Assembly: GCF_019048265.1 (NCBI RefSeq) | Contig: NZ_CP077311.1 | Location: 3,047,001-3,111,000 of the forward strand | Direction of reading: 5' to 3' | DNA length: 64,000 bases | Source: Aeromonas sp. FDAARGOS 1405 | GTDB lineage: Bacteria; Pseudomonadota; Gammaproteobacteria; Enterobacterales; Aeromonadaceae | Part shown: positions 16,920 to 25,284 of the stretch, piece by piece | Layout: every line of letters starts with the position of its first letter | Position numbering within the stretch: the stretch's first letter is position 1 | Program-made: the position numbers and the translations under genes | Notes under the pieces: generated by a model | Told to the model about the DNA's origin: nothing | The model's database searches: none | Seen by the model: the letters and a program-made list of their open reading frames with translations, nothing else

Positions 16920-18211
16920 TGCACGTACTCCGGGTGATAGCGGCAGCCGGCGATCTCCGCCCCTTCCCGGCTGCAGTTCCAGAACTGCACCTCGGGGTGG
17001 CGCGCTATGTAGCGCTCGAGCTCGGTGCGGTAGGCGGAAAAGTTCGGATTGGTCTTGACCCGCCGGCCATGGCCGTCGAGGGCCCAGCTGAGTGCCAGCG
17101 CGGCGCTGGGACCGAGCGCACCGTCGGCCCAGCCCGAGTGGGTGAGCTCGCCGGGAAAGGCGAAGTCGGTACCCAGCAGGATGACCTGGTGGCAACCCAT
17201 CTGCACGGCGAGATCCACGGCGGGATGAATGACGCTGCCGCCCGAGTGCAGCACGCCCTTGGGGAGCGTCTGCCGCAGTTGCTGATACATGGGGCTGCGG
17301 GAGTAGGCGGTCTTGCGCGGCCCCTGCCAGGCCAGCAGGGCTGCCGTGGGAACCGTGGGGTAATAGACCAGGGTGGTCTGGGCCGACTGGGCGGCGGGCA
17401 GCCGGTTGCCGTGGATGGCGTCATCGATGGTGACGACGATGTCGGGCCGGATACCGTGGCTGAGCAAAAACGCCAGCGCGGTATCGACGCTGATCAGCAG
17501 GTAATCCTGCCGACGGCGCTGCAACTGGGCCTGCAGGGTGGCCAGGTTGTGCTGCAGGGTTGGGCCACTCGCCACGATCAGCGCCTGCTTGCCCTGAGCC
17601 AGACCGAACAGGGAGGCCACATCGCCGTCGCCGGCCAGGAGATCGCGGTTTTCGGCCAGCCGCCGGGTGATGTCGGGGTGCTCGGCGTCGAACCTAGCCC
17701 GGGCGAACGGCAAGTCGATTTCACTCACCAGCCGGTCGCGGATGCGGGCGGCGGCATCTTCCACCAGCAGCAGCTCGGGCGGCAGGGCGAAGAAGGGCAG
17801 CCGCACCTCCCCTTCGTCGCCGGCCATCATCAGCTCGACCCTGGGGTCAGTCAGCCAGTCCTGCTGGTCTAGCAGCCGCAGTACCAGGGCAAACAGGGCG
17901 CCATTCATGATCTTCACTTCCAGCCGCTTGAGGCTGCTGCGCCCCAGCAGAGCGCGCGGCAGATCGCCGAGCCCGGTGCCGTAGAGGTGCAGCACCGGCT
18001 GCTCGGGCAGGCTGGCGGCCTGCTGCTCGGCTTCTTTCACCCGATCGTGCCGGCTGGTGAGCTGGATGCCGTGGAGGCTTAGGGTGGAGCCGAGCCCTTC
18101 GGTCAGCTCGGCCGGCAGGCTTTCAACGTCCTGTGCCAGCAAGCGGGGCCAGAGGGCGGGCCAGCGCTGGCTGATGAGCCTGCCGTGCTGGTTGAAGAGA
18201 TCATCACTCAT
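16916..18211 (-). CDS. Motility accessory factor Maf-2, DUF115 glycosyltransferase (short form)
   Basis: The 431-residue product is a DUF115/Maf-type protein. The core reads KQALIVASGPTLQHNLATLQ (ASGPTL at 214-219), then LLISVDTALAFLLSHGIRPDIVVTIDD and GGSVIHPAVDLAVQMGCHQVILLGTDFAFPG, parallel to the GNGPSL and IACGTAVSAL blocks of Maf-1. It is 263 residues shorter than Maf-1 and clearly not a recent duplicate. Being directly coupled to pseI (8-base overlap) argues that it too uses CMP-Pse or a derivative. Confidence 0.85.
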   Translation of the reverse strand: MSDDLFNQHGRLISQRWPALWPRLLAQDVESLPAELTEGLGSTLSLHGIQLTSRHDRVKEAEQQAASLPEQPVLHLYGTGLGDLPRALLGRSSLKRLEVKIMNGALFALVLRLLDQQDWLTDPRVELMMAGDEGEVRLPFFALPPELLLVEDAAARIRDRLVSEIDLPFARARFDAEHPDITRRLAENRDLLAGDGDVASLFGLAQGKQALIVASGPTLQHNLATLQAQLQRRRQDYLLISVDTALAFLLSHGIRPDIVVTIDDAIHGNRLPAAQSAQTTLVYYPTVPTAALLAWQGPRKTAYSRSPMYQQLRQTLPKGVLHSGGSVIHPAVDLAVQMGCHQVILLGTDFAFPGELTHSGWADGALGPSAALALSWALDGHGRRVKTNPNFSAYRTELERYIARHPEVQFWNCSREGAEIAGCRYHPEYVQ

Positions 18212-19250
18212 CGTTATCTATCCACTCCCAGCTCAGCGGTTGATTGGCACTCAGGCTGCGGTTGACCCGCTTGCCGATGAGCCGATCGTAATCGGCCGGG
18301 GGCAGGCCGAGGGCGGGGCGCACCGACTTGATATGCGCTGCGGTGAGCTGCTCGCCGGCGGCCATCTCCTTGACCAGATAGAGGGAGCGGCGAAACGCGC
18401 GGTTACCCTGTTCACTGGCGGTGAGCTGGTAATCTGCCACACCGAGGGCGGCATGAGCGGTATTGACCGAGGCTACCAGTTCGGTAAGTTCAGCCGGTTC
18501 CATGGAGAAGGCGCAATCCGGTCCGCCGTCGGCGCGGGCCAGGGTGAAGTGTTTCTCGATCAGGGTGGCCCCGAGCGCGGTGGCGGCGATGGCGGTGGCA
18601 GAGCCGAGGGTGTGATCGGAGAGCCCCACCTCGACCCCGAAGCGCTGGCGCAACATGGGGATGGTACGCAGGTTGTACTCGGCTGCCGGCGCCGGATAGC
18701 CGCTGACACAGTGCAGCAGGGCCAGCTGGCCGTTGCCATGCTTGAGCGCAATATCGACCGCGGCGGCGATCTCGGCCTCGTTCGCCATGCCGGTGGACAT
18801 GATAAGCGGCTTGCCGGTCTGGGCAGCGTAGCGGATGAGGGGCAGATCCACCAGCTCGAAGGAGGCGATCTTGTAGGCCGGGCAGTCGAGGGATTCCAGC
18901 AGATCCACCGCACTGAAGTCGAACGGACTGCTGAAGACCGTCAGCCCCAGCTCGCGCCCTTTGGCAAACAGTGCTTGGTGCCACTCCCAGGGGGTGTGCG
19001 CCCACTCGTAAAGGTCGTACAGGTTGCGACCATCCCAGAGGCCGCCGTGGATCTGGAACTCGGGCCGATCACTGTTGAGGGTGATGGTGTCGGGCCGGTA
19101 GGTCTGCAGCTTGACCGCACTGGCCCCGGCTTCCCTGGCGGCGGTCATGATGGCCAGGGCGCGATCCAGGTTGCCGTTGTGGTTGGCCGACAGCTCGGCG
19201 ATCACGTAGGGAGCCTGCGCCGGGCCGATGGATTGATGGGCGATCTGCAT
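18204..19250 (-). CDS. pseI: Pseudaminic acid synthase PseI
   Basis: PseI condenses 2,4-diacetamido-2,4,6-trideoxy-L-altrose with phosphoenolpyruvate to give pseudaminic acid. The 348-residue product has the NeuB-type barrel (YVIAELSANHNGNLDRALAIM, KLQTYRPDTITLN, SSPFDFSAVDLLESL, YKIASFELVDLPLI, ALLHCVSGYPAP, GLSDHTLG, IEKHFTLAR) and a C-terminal SAF antifreeze-like domain (RRSLYLVKEMAAGEQLTAAHIKSVRPALGL). It sits between pseG and maf2. Confidence 0.95.
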   Translation of the reverse strand: MQIAHQSIGPAQAPYVIAELSANHNGNLDRALAIMTAAREAGASAVKLQTYRPDTITLNSDRPEFQIHGGLWDGRNLYDLYEWAHTPWEWHQALFAKGRELGLTVFSSPFDFSAVDLLESLDCPAYKIASFELVDLPLIRYAAQTGKPLIMSTGMANEAEIAAAVDIALKHGNGQLALLHCVSGYPAPAAEYNLRTIPMLRQRFGVEVGLSDHTLGSATAIAATALGATLIEKHFTLARADGGPDCAFSMEPAELTELVASVNTAHAALGVADYQLTASEQGNRAFRRSLYLVKEMAAGEQLTAAHIKSVRPALGLPPADYDRLIGKRVNRSLSANQPLSWEWIDNDE

Positions 19251-19256
19251 CTGTGT

Positions 19257-20513
19257 TCAGACTCCTGTGCCAAGTTGCCAGCCTTGCGGCGCCAACTGCC
19301 AGGGGGCAGGGGGCGCTATCTGCGGTGGCTCGGCAAGATAGAGGGGAAATTGGGAGAAAATTGTTTGCAAGCGATGTGCCAGCTCTTGCCACTCCGCTGG
19401 TTGCAGTGGCCGGGTGGCCTGCCATGTCAGCTGCTGACCGTTCAGCGTCAGTGTGAGCAGCGGCCGGTCATCATGGCGTAGTTGCCACTGTTGGCCATCT
19501 GGTAACAGTTGATAATCCGATTGTTGCAGCAACCGGGCGGTGAGCCGATCCAGCCCCAGCCCGTCCACCTGCTGCTGGCCACGGCGGCGGTAGTCGTCTG
19601 ACTGTTGTTCAAGCCGGTGCAGGGCCTGCAGCAGCCGCTCAGGCTCGGCCAGCTCGCTCAGGGTCAGCCGCTCGGCCAGCTGAAAGCGGGCGATCACCTG
19701 GTCGTTGAACTGCTGGTTGTCGACGATGGGCACTGCCAGGGTCGGCAGGCCGAGACAGGCCCGCTCCCAGGTCATGCCGCCGGCGGCGCCGATGGCGAAG
19801 TCGTGCCGGCTCATCAGGTCGGCCATCTGGTCGCTCTGGCGCAGCAGCACCAGATCGAGGTCGGCCAGCTCGGCCACTCTCTGTTCCAGCTCGGGCCAGA
19901 AGGGGTTGGCGCCGCCCGCCACCAGGGTCCAGCTAATGGTGCGGGCCCAGGGCAGCTTGGCCAGGCTGTTGAGGGTGACGAGGCAGGCGCCGGCGGGATC
20001 GGCGCCGCCAAAGCAGACAAGGCCCCGTTGCCACTGACTGGCGTGTGGCCGCGCCAGCCGGCGATAGGCGGGGCGCAGCAGGGCATAGTCGGTGCCCAGC
20101 AGCAGCCGGCAATCGGCTGGGGTGAGCGGCTGGTAATCGGCGGTGCGGCGCAAGGGGCCCTGATCCAGCAGTAGCTGGCAGTGGTGCGGTCGGTCGGCCA
20201 GATCATCGATCACCAGCACGCGGCGGCAGTGGGCGGCCAGCTGGGTTTCGAGCCGCTGGTCAATCTGGTAGTGATCAAACACCAGCCAATCGGGCTGCAA
20301 GCCAGGCAACGGGCCGGCGGCGTCCAGCGCGCTCAGGGGATGATGGTGATGGGGCCGCAGCAACGACAGCAGGTGCGCCGGCAGATCGTGGCAGAGGAAG
20401 TGGCACTCGGCCCCGGCGGCGTGCAGCCGATCGGCGATGGCCAGGCAACGCATCAGGTGGCCCAGCCCGATCTCGGCGCCGGCGTCGAGCCGGAAGGCAA
20501 CCCTAAACGTCAT
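19257..20513 (-). CDS. pseG: UDP-2,4-diacetamido-trideoxyaltropyranose hydrolase PseG, with C-terminal extension
   Basis: PseG removes UDP to free the sugar for PseI. The 418-residue product has the N-terminal FRLDAGAEIGLGHLMRCLAIA block with the catalytic-type His19, GLVCFGGADPAG in the middle and AIGAAGGMTWERACLGLPTLAVP for nucleotide binding. The family core ends near residue 330. An extra ~88 residues rich in Gln, Trp and Pro follow (DGQQWQLRHDDRPLLTLTLN and on), which I do not recognise. It overlaps pseF by 11 bases. Confidence 0.92.
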   Translation of the reverse strand: MTFRVAFRLDAGAEIGLGHLMRCLAIADRLHAAGAECHFLCHDLPAHLLSLLRPHHHHPLSALDAAGPLPGLQPDWLVFDHYQIDQRLETQLAAHCRRVLVIDDLADRPHHCQLLLDQGPLRRTADYQPLTPADCRLLLGTDYALLRPAYRRLARPHASQWQRGLVCFGGADPAGACLVTLNSLAKLPWARTISWTLVAGGANPFWPELEQRVAELADLDLVLLRQSDQMADLMSRHDFAIGAAGGMTWERACLGLPTLAVPIVDNQQFNDQVIARFQLAERLTLSELAEPERLLQALHRLEQQSDDYRRRGQQQVDGLGLDRLTARLLQQSDYQLLPDGQQWQLRHDDRPLLTLTLNGQQLTWQATRPLQPAEWQELAHRLQTIFSQFPLYLAEPPQIAPPAPWQLAPQGWQLGTGV

Positions 20514-21198
20514 CTTGGGCCAGCACTTGATAGAGCAGTTCGGCCAGGTGCCAATCTTCCGGCGTGTCGATGTCGACTACCCTGTGCCTCGGCAATATGT
20601 GGCCGAGCCCTTCCCCGCCCACCGGGCTGATCCCCCCCAGCCAGGCCACGCGGCTGCCCCAGTAGAATTGGCCGGCATCCTGATAGGCGGGCTCCAGATC
20701 CTGGGAACGTTTCGCCATCTGCTCCGGCCAGAACGGCGTGACCCTGCCTTGCGCGTCTATGCGCACCGCCCGCTGGATCGGGAAGCCGAATTCGGCCACC
20801 GTGTAGACGAAGGGGGCCTTGCTTGCGATCAGCCGCTGATAGGCGGCCTTCAGGCCATCGGCTTGGATAAGCGGGACCGTGGCATAGATGCAGCAGTAGT
20901 GCTCTGCCTGGATGCCTAACTGATCGAGCCGCTGGATAGTGTCGATCACCACAGGGGTGGTACCTGTGTGATCATCGGCGAGGCTTGCAGGCCGAAGAAA
21001 TGGCACTTCCGCGCCCAGTTGACGAGCAACTTCGGCAATCTCCTCATCATCGGTGGAGACCACCACCTTGTTGAAACAGCCTGATTGTTGCGCCGCCAGG
21101 ATGGCATAGGCGAGCATGGGCTGGCCACAAAAGGGGCGGATATTCTTGCGTGGAATGCGTTTGCTGCCACCCCGGGCCGGGATAATGGCGATGGCCAT
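20503..21198 (-). CDS. pseF: CMP-pseudaminic acid cytidylyltransferase PseF
   Basis: PseF activates pseudaminic acid with CTP, the last step before Maf transfer. The 231-residue product begins IAIIPARGGSKRIPRKNIRPF, the CMP-sugar synthetase P-loop-like motif, with VVVSTDDEEIAEVARQLGAEVPFLRPASLADDHTGT and a late VDIDTPEDW metal site. It is first in the minus-strand pseF-pseG-pseI-maf2-orf86-methyltransferase operon and divergent from pseH. Confidence 0.95.
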   Translation of the reverse strand: MAIAIIPARGGSKRIPRKNIRPFCGQPMLAYAILAAQQSGCFNKVVVSTDDEEIAEVARQLGAEVPFLRPASLADDHTGTTPVVIDTIQRLDQLGIQAEHYCCIYATVPLIQADGLKAAYQRLIASKAPFVYTVAEFGFPIQRAVRIDAQGRVTPFWPEQMAKRSQDLEPAYQDAGQFYWGSRVAWLGGISPVGGEGLGHILPRHRVVDIDTPEDWHLAELLYQVLAQDDV

Positions 21199-21361
21199 GA
21201 TGGGCTCTCTCTGCTGGATTAATGACTGGCCAAAGCCAGGATAATCGATGACAACTCTTTGATTATTTTTGATATTATACTGGTTTTTCTGCTTGTATTA
21301 TCGATTTTTGCTACGGAATGGCAGCAGTGTGGTCGATAAGAGAGACGGGTCATGGAACTGG

Positions 21362-21898
21362 ATGGCGTTGAAGATGAGTTATGGCGTTGAGCTACGCCCG
21401 ATAGCGCTGTGGGATCTTCCTGCTTTGCGGCGTTGGCGCAATCAGGATGAGGTGCGAATGCAGATGGTATCCCAGACGCGTATTTCACCGCGGCAACAGC
21501 GCCAATGGTTTGCCGCCACCCGTGAGCGGCTGGATCAGCAGCACTGGGTGCTCTGGTGCAAGGGCGTGCGAGCGGGTTACGTCAATCTGAAAGGTGAGTC
21601 TCAGGGCGAGCTGCAGGGTCAGGCGATCGCCGATGCGGGGCTCTATCTGGGCAACTCAACCGTGCGGCATCCCATGTTGGCCGTTGCTGCTGCCTTATCC
21701 CAGCTTGATCAGGGTTTTGATGAGTTGCACATCGGTTGTATTCGCACTCTGGTTCGGGAGAACAATCGCTCTGCCCTACGCTTGAATGAACAACTGGGTT
21801 ATAGCCAGATAGGACAAGAGAACGGATTTTTTGCATTGGAACTGCTGCCGGCGAATTACTATGCCGCCCGTGAGCGGCTACGGAGATTTTTCAGATGA
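21362..21898 (+). CDS. pseH: GNAT N-acetyltransferase, PseH
   Basis: PseH acetylates the 4-amino group of the UDP-4-amino-trideoxyaltrose intermediate. The product (178 aa from ATG 21362; Met at 21374 also possible) is a GNAT protein: ELRPIALWDLPALRRWRNQDEVRMQMVSQ at the start, which is typical of PseH, and RTLVRENNRSALRLNEQLGYSQIG near the end for acetyl-CoA binding. Identity as PseH relies on this pattern and on the pse genes around it. The 163-base space to pseF is AT-rich and should hold divergent promoters. The ACP gene overlaps the end by four bases. Confidence 0.85.
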   Translation: MALKMSYGVELRPIALWDLPALRRWRNQDEVRMQMVSQTRISPRQQRQWFAATRERLDQQHWVLWCKGVRAGYVNLKGESQGELQGQAIADAGLYLGNSTVRHPMLAVAAALSQLDQGFDELHIGCIRTLVRENNRSALRLNEQLGYSQIGQENGFFALELLPANYYAARERLRRFFR

Positions 21899-22128
21899 CA
21901 ATCGCATTGGAACAGGTTTTTGCCGAGGCGCTGGGTATTGATATCGGCAGCGTCAGCGATGGGTTGGCCTACAACAGCATCCCGCAGTGGGATTCTGTAG
22001 CCCACATGGGGCTGATTGCCCAGTTGGAGGATAACTACGGCGTGTTGCTCGACACCGATGACATTATCGACATGAGTTCAGTCGCCAAGGCACGCGAGAT
22101 CCTGGTCAAGTACGGGGTCGCTTTCTGA
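21895..22128 (+). CDS. Acyl carrier protein (second)
   Basis: A 77-residue ACP with QWDSVAHMGLIAQLE, Ser34 being the expected phosphopantetheine site. It differs strongly from the FkbH-linked ACP except around that site. It is overlapped by pseH and by the following reductase gene (TGATG), so it belongs to the pseH-luxC operon. Likely role: carrying an acyl group handled by the reductase, ligase and LuxC/LuxE. Confidence 0.88.
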   Translation: MTIALEQVFAEALGIDIGSVSDGLAYNSIPQWDSVAHMGLIAQLEDNYGVLLDTDDIIDMSSVAKAREILVKYGVAF

Positions 22129-22877
22129 TGAAGGGGCTGTTGCAGGGCAAGCGGGTGTTGATCACCGGTGCCGGGCGTGGCATCGGTCTTGCCATCGCCC
22201 GTCAGTTTGCCTCTCAGGGGGCTGAACTGTGGCTGGGAGGCCGTGATGAGGTGACGATGAGCCAGCTGGCGACCACGATTGGTACCGAGTTTGGCGTGCC
22301 CTGCCAGCCTCTCTGTTTTGATGTGGCTGACCCGTCGGCGGTCAAGCAGGCCTTTCAACAGCTTTTTACCCAGAGCCGATCGCTGGATGTGCTGGTCAAC
22401 AATGCCGGCATGCTGGAAGAGGCGTTATTGGGGATGGCTAACCAGACCCATCTGCAAAAGACATTCAGCAACAATACCTTTAGCGTGATCTACTGCAGCC
22501 AGTATGCCGCGCGCCTGATGCAACGCTGCGGTGGCGGCAGCATCATCAATCTCGCCTCCCTGATGGGGCAAGTGGGGGCTGTGGGGCTTAGCAGCTATGC
22601 CGGCAGCAAAGCTGCGGTGATCGGTATTACCCAGTCACTAGCCAAGGAGCTGGCCGCCAGCCAGATCCGGGTCAATGCCATTGCCCCGGGTTTTATCGAT
22701 ACCGATATGGCGCATGCTATCCCGCAAGAGAAGTTTGCCGAGCGGGTGGCCAGCATCGCGATGGGACGGATTGGCACGCCAGATGAAGTGGCCAAAGTGG
22801 CCCTGTTTCTTGCATCCGACTTGTCGAGCTATGTGACCGGGCAGGTGATTGGAGTCGATGGGGGGATGGTGATTTGA
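22128..22877 (+). CDS. FabG-like short-chain dehydrogenase/reductase
   Basis: The 249-residue SDR has the NAD(P) motif LITGAGRGIG (12-20), the NNAG structural motif, catalytic Ser in LASLMGQ and the YAGSK dyad. The C-terminus VTGQVIGVDGGMVI is typical of 3-oxoacyl-ACP reductases. Between an ACP and an acyl ligase gene, it probably reduces a keto group on an ACP- or CoA-bound acyl chain, although a sugar substrate cannot be excluded. Confidence 0.88.
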   Translation: MKGLLQGKRVLITGAGRGIGLAIARQFASQGAELWLGGRDEVTMSQLATTIGTEFGVPCQPLCFDVADPSAVKQAFQQLFTQSRSLDVLVNNAGMLEEALLGMANQTHLQKTFSNNTFSVIYCSQYAARLMQRCGGGSIINLASLMGQVGAVGLSSYAGSKAAVIGITQSLAKELAASQIRVNAIAPGFIDTDMAHAIPQEKFAERVASIAMGRIGTPDEVAKVALFLASDLSSYVTGQVIGVDGGMVI

Positions 22878-24232
22878 ACCGGCCTGATTTGCTGACCCAT
22901 CTGGTTGAGGGTAACAGCGAGCCCGCCTGGCGAGACCCGCAAGAGGGGTGGCTCAGTTATGGTGAGCTGGCCCGGCGTGTGACGCAGTTGGCCACCACTT
23001 ATCCCGTAGGTCGTCATTTGGTCTACCTGCCATTTGTGACGTCCACCCTGCATCTGCTTCACTACTTGCTGGCCCTGCGTGATGGCCACGCCATCATGCT
23101 GGCCGATCCTGCACAGGATGCCCGGTTGCACCATGAGCAGTGCCAGCGCTTTGGTGTCAGCCTGCGGGTATTGGAAGATGGGGCTGTTGCGCATCTTGGC
23201 GATGCGCCTTCACTTCACCCTGAGCTGGCCATGCTGCTGCCCACGTCGGGCAGCACGGGGTCCTGCAAATGGGTGAGATTGTCGCGAACCAATCTTGATG
23301 CCAATGCCGCGGCCATCGCCGAATACTTGGCGCTGAACGGGCGTGAGCGCGCCATCACCTCGTTGCCACTTTTTTACTCCTTCGGTATGTCGGTGCTCAA
23401 CAGCCATCTTTTGGCTGGCGCCTCTCTGGTTTCATGTACTGCCAGTCCCCTTGAGCGCCACTTCTGGGATGAGGTAAATCGCCATCAGGTCACCAGCGTG
23501 GCGGGGGTCCCGTTTACCTTTCAGATGCTAAACCGCTTGCGTTTTGAGTGGGCCCGCTATCCCAGCCTGATGACTCTGACCCAGGCCGGAGGACGACTTG
23601 AGCCGGCACTGGCAAAAAAGTTTGCCGAGCAGGCCTCCTTGCTGGGACGCCGTTTTTTCGTGATGTATGGCCAGACCGAAGCGGCGCCGCGCATCGCTTG
23701 GTTGGCACACGATGAAGTGATGATTGCCCCGGATGCCATTGGACGTGCCGTACCGGGCGGGCGTCTCTCTCTGCGTCATGAGCCCGGCTTTCCCGACGGG
23801 GAAGGGGAGTTAGTCTACCAAGGGCCAAACGTGATGCTGGGCTATGCGGAGCTCCCTGAAGATCTGGCTCGGGGGCGTGATATGGATGCGCTCTTTACTG
23901 GCGATCTGGCTCGTTGTGATGAGGCGGGCCGATTCTATTTGACCGGACGGCTCAACCGTTTCCTGAAGCTGTTTGGCAAACGGGTGAGCTTGGCTGAAGT
24001 GGAAGCCTGGTTGCAGGGGAGGGGCTATTCCTGCGCTGCGACCGGCCTCGATGATCGCCTGCTGGTAGCCATCGAGGCAGACGCGTGCCCCAGTGATGCA
24101 CTACAGCTGGAGCTGGCCCGCTGGCTGATGGTGCCGCCATCAAGCGTTCGCATTTATCGGCATCATTTGCCACGACGCAGCAATATGAAGATTGATTATC
24201 CTGCCCTGTTAACACAACTGGAGCAGCTATGA
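22874..24232 (+). CDS. AMP-dependent acyl ligase (ANL family)
   Basis: The 452-residue protein activates a carboxylic acid as acyl-AMP and passes it to a thiol, here probably an ACP. Motifs: MLLPTSGSTGSCKWVRLS (P-loop, 124-132), FFVMYGQTEAAPR, LFTGDLARCDEAGRFYLTGRLNRFLKLFGKRVSLAEVE, and a late RRSNMKIDY with the expected catalytic Lys. The start is TTG overlapping the SDR stop (TTGA), which is less common but fits the coupling. The substrate is not readable from sequence. Confidence 0.85.
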   Translation: MNRPDLLTHLVEGNSEPAWRDPQEGWLSYGELARRVTQLATTYPVGRHLVYLPFVTSTLHLLHYLLALRDGHAIMLADPAQDARLHHEQCQRFGVSLRVLEDGAVAHLGDAPSLHPELAMLLPTSGSTGSCKWVRLSRTNLDANAAAIAEYLALNGRERAITSLPLFYSFGMSVLNSHLLAGASLVSCTASPLERHFWDEVNRHQVTSVAGVPFTFQMLNRLRFEWARYPSLMTLTQAGGRLEPALAKKFAEQASLLGRRFFVMYGQTEAAPRIAWLAHDEVMIAPDAIGRAVPGGRLSLRHEPGFPDGEGELVYQGPNVMLGYAELPEDLARGRDMDALFTGDLARCDEAGRFYLTGRLNRFLKLFGKRVSLAEVEAWLQGRGYSCAATGLDDRLLVAIEADACPSDALQLELARWLMVPPSSVRIYRHHLPRRSNMKIDYPALLTQLEQL

Positions 24233-25284
24233 ACAGGCTGTTTGATGCGCCGGTTTTCGGGCTGCCCCAACAGGAAAAAAGTGGGCTGCTCCTTGCTCGC
24301 CTGAATGAATTGACGCAGCGCCATGCGCAGGGGTGTCCAGCTTTTGCCAATATTCTGTCGGCGTTTGGTTGGGGGCAGGCTTCGACTTATCAAGAGCTTC
24401 CCTATCTGGCCGCCCGCTTGTTCAAATTGGACCAATGGCAGAGTGTGCCGCAAGAAGACGTGTTCAAGGTGCTCACCTCCTCTGGCACTACCGGAACGCC
24501 GTCACGCATTGTGCTGGATCGGGATACCGCCGCGTTGCAGAGCAAGGTGCTGGTGAAGATCCTGCAAGAGTTTGTCGGCAAGCAACGGTTGCCCATGCTG
24601 CTGGTGGAGCAGCCTGCCCTGATTCAAAACCGCAGCGGCTTTTCAGCCCGCGGAGCCGGTGCGCTGGGCCTCTCCTTCCTTGGCCGTGACCATACCTATG
24701 CTCTCGATGAGCAGATGCGGCCCAACTGGCCGGTCATCGAGGCGTTTTGTGACAAATATGCGGGCCAGCCGGTCCTGTTGTTCGGCTTTACCTTCATGGT
24801 ATGGCAATGTTTGCTGGAACCGCTGCGTGAGCGCGGTCTGCAATTGCAGCTGACGCAGGGCACGCTTTTTCACAGCGGTGGCTGGAAGAAGCTGCAACAC
24901 CTCGCGGTGGATAATCCTGCCTTCAAACAGCGCTGCCATGAACAGCTGGGGCTGAAGCGGGTGCATAACTTCTACGGCATGGTGGAGCAGGTGGGGTCGG
25001 TGTTTGTCGAGTGTGAGCATGGCCATCTTCATGCTCCCCTCTTTGCCGATCTGCTGGTGCGGGATCCGCTGACTCATCGACCACTCGGGGTCGGCCAACC
25101 CGGCTTGCTGCAGGTGATCTCCGCCATTCCCCAAAGTTATCCCGGCCACAGTTTGCTCAGCGAGGATCTTGGTGTGCTGCTGGGGGAGGATGATTGCCCC
25201 TGCGGCCGTCGTGGCCGTTATTTTCAGGTATCAGGACGTCAGCAAGGCGCAGAGGTGAGGGGATGCAGCGACACTTTCCAGTGA
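24229..25284 (+). CDS. luxE: LuxE-family acyl-protein synthetase
   Basis: LuxE activates fatty acids with ATP and passes the acyl group to LuxC in bacterial bioluminescence. The 351-residue product matches the LuxE domain: VFKVLTSSGTTGTPSRI (84-92 SSGTTGTPS), FLGRDHTYALDEQMRPNW, LLFGFTFMVW, HSGGWKKLQ and NFYGMVEQVGSVFVEC. No luciferase genes are near. Overlaps the ligase by four bases and luxC by 22 bases. Confidence 0.88.
   Translation: MNRLFDAPVFGLPQQEKSGLLLARLNELTQRHAQGCPAFANILSAFGWGQASTYQELPYLAARLFKLDQWQSVPQEDVFKVLTSSGTTGTPSRIVLDRDTAALQSKVLVKILQEFVGKQRLPMLLVEQPALIQNRSGFSARGAGALGLSFLGRDHTYALDEQMRPNWPVIEAFCDKYAGQPVLLFGFTFMVWQCLLEPLRERGLQLQLTQGTLFHSGGWKKLQHLAVDNPAFKQRCHEQLGLKRVHNFYGMVEQVGSVFVECEHGHLHAPLFADLLVRDPLTHRPLGVGQPGLLQVISAIPQSYPGHSLLSEDLGVLLGEDDCPCGRRGRYFQVSGRQQGAEVRGCSDTFQ

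Noticed and set aside
16919..17872. Plus-strand open frame of 317 codons
   Set aside because: Antisense to maf2 with no recognisable motif.
18057..19481. Plus-strand open frame of 474 codons
   Set aside because: Antisense to pseI, which is certain; the translated sequence is low-complexity shadow.
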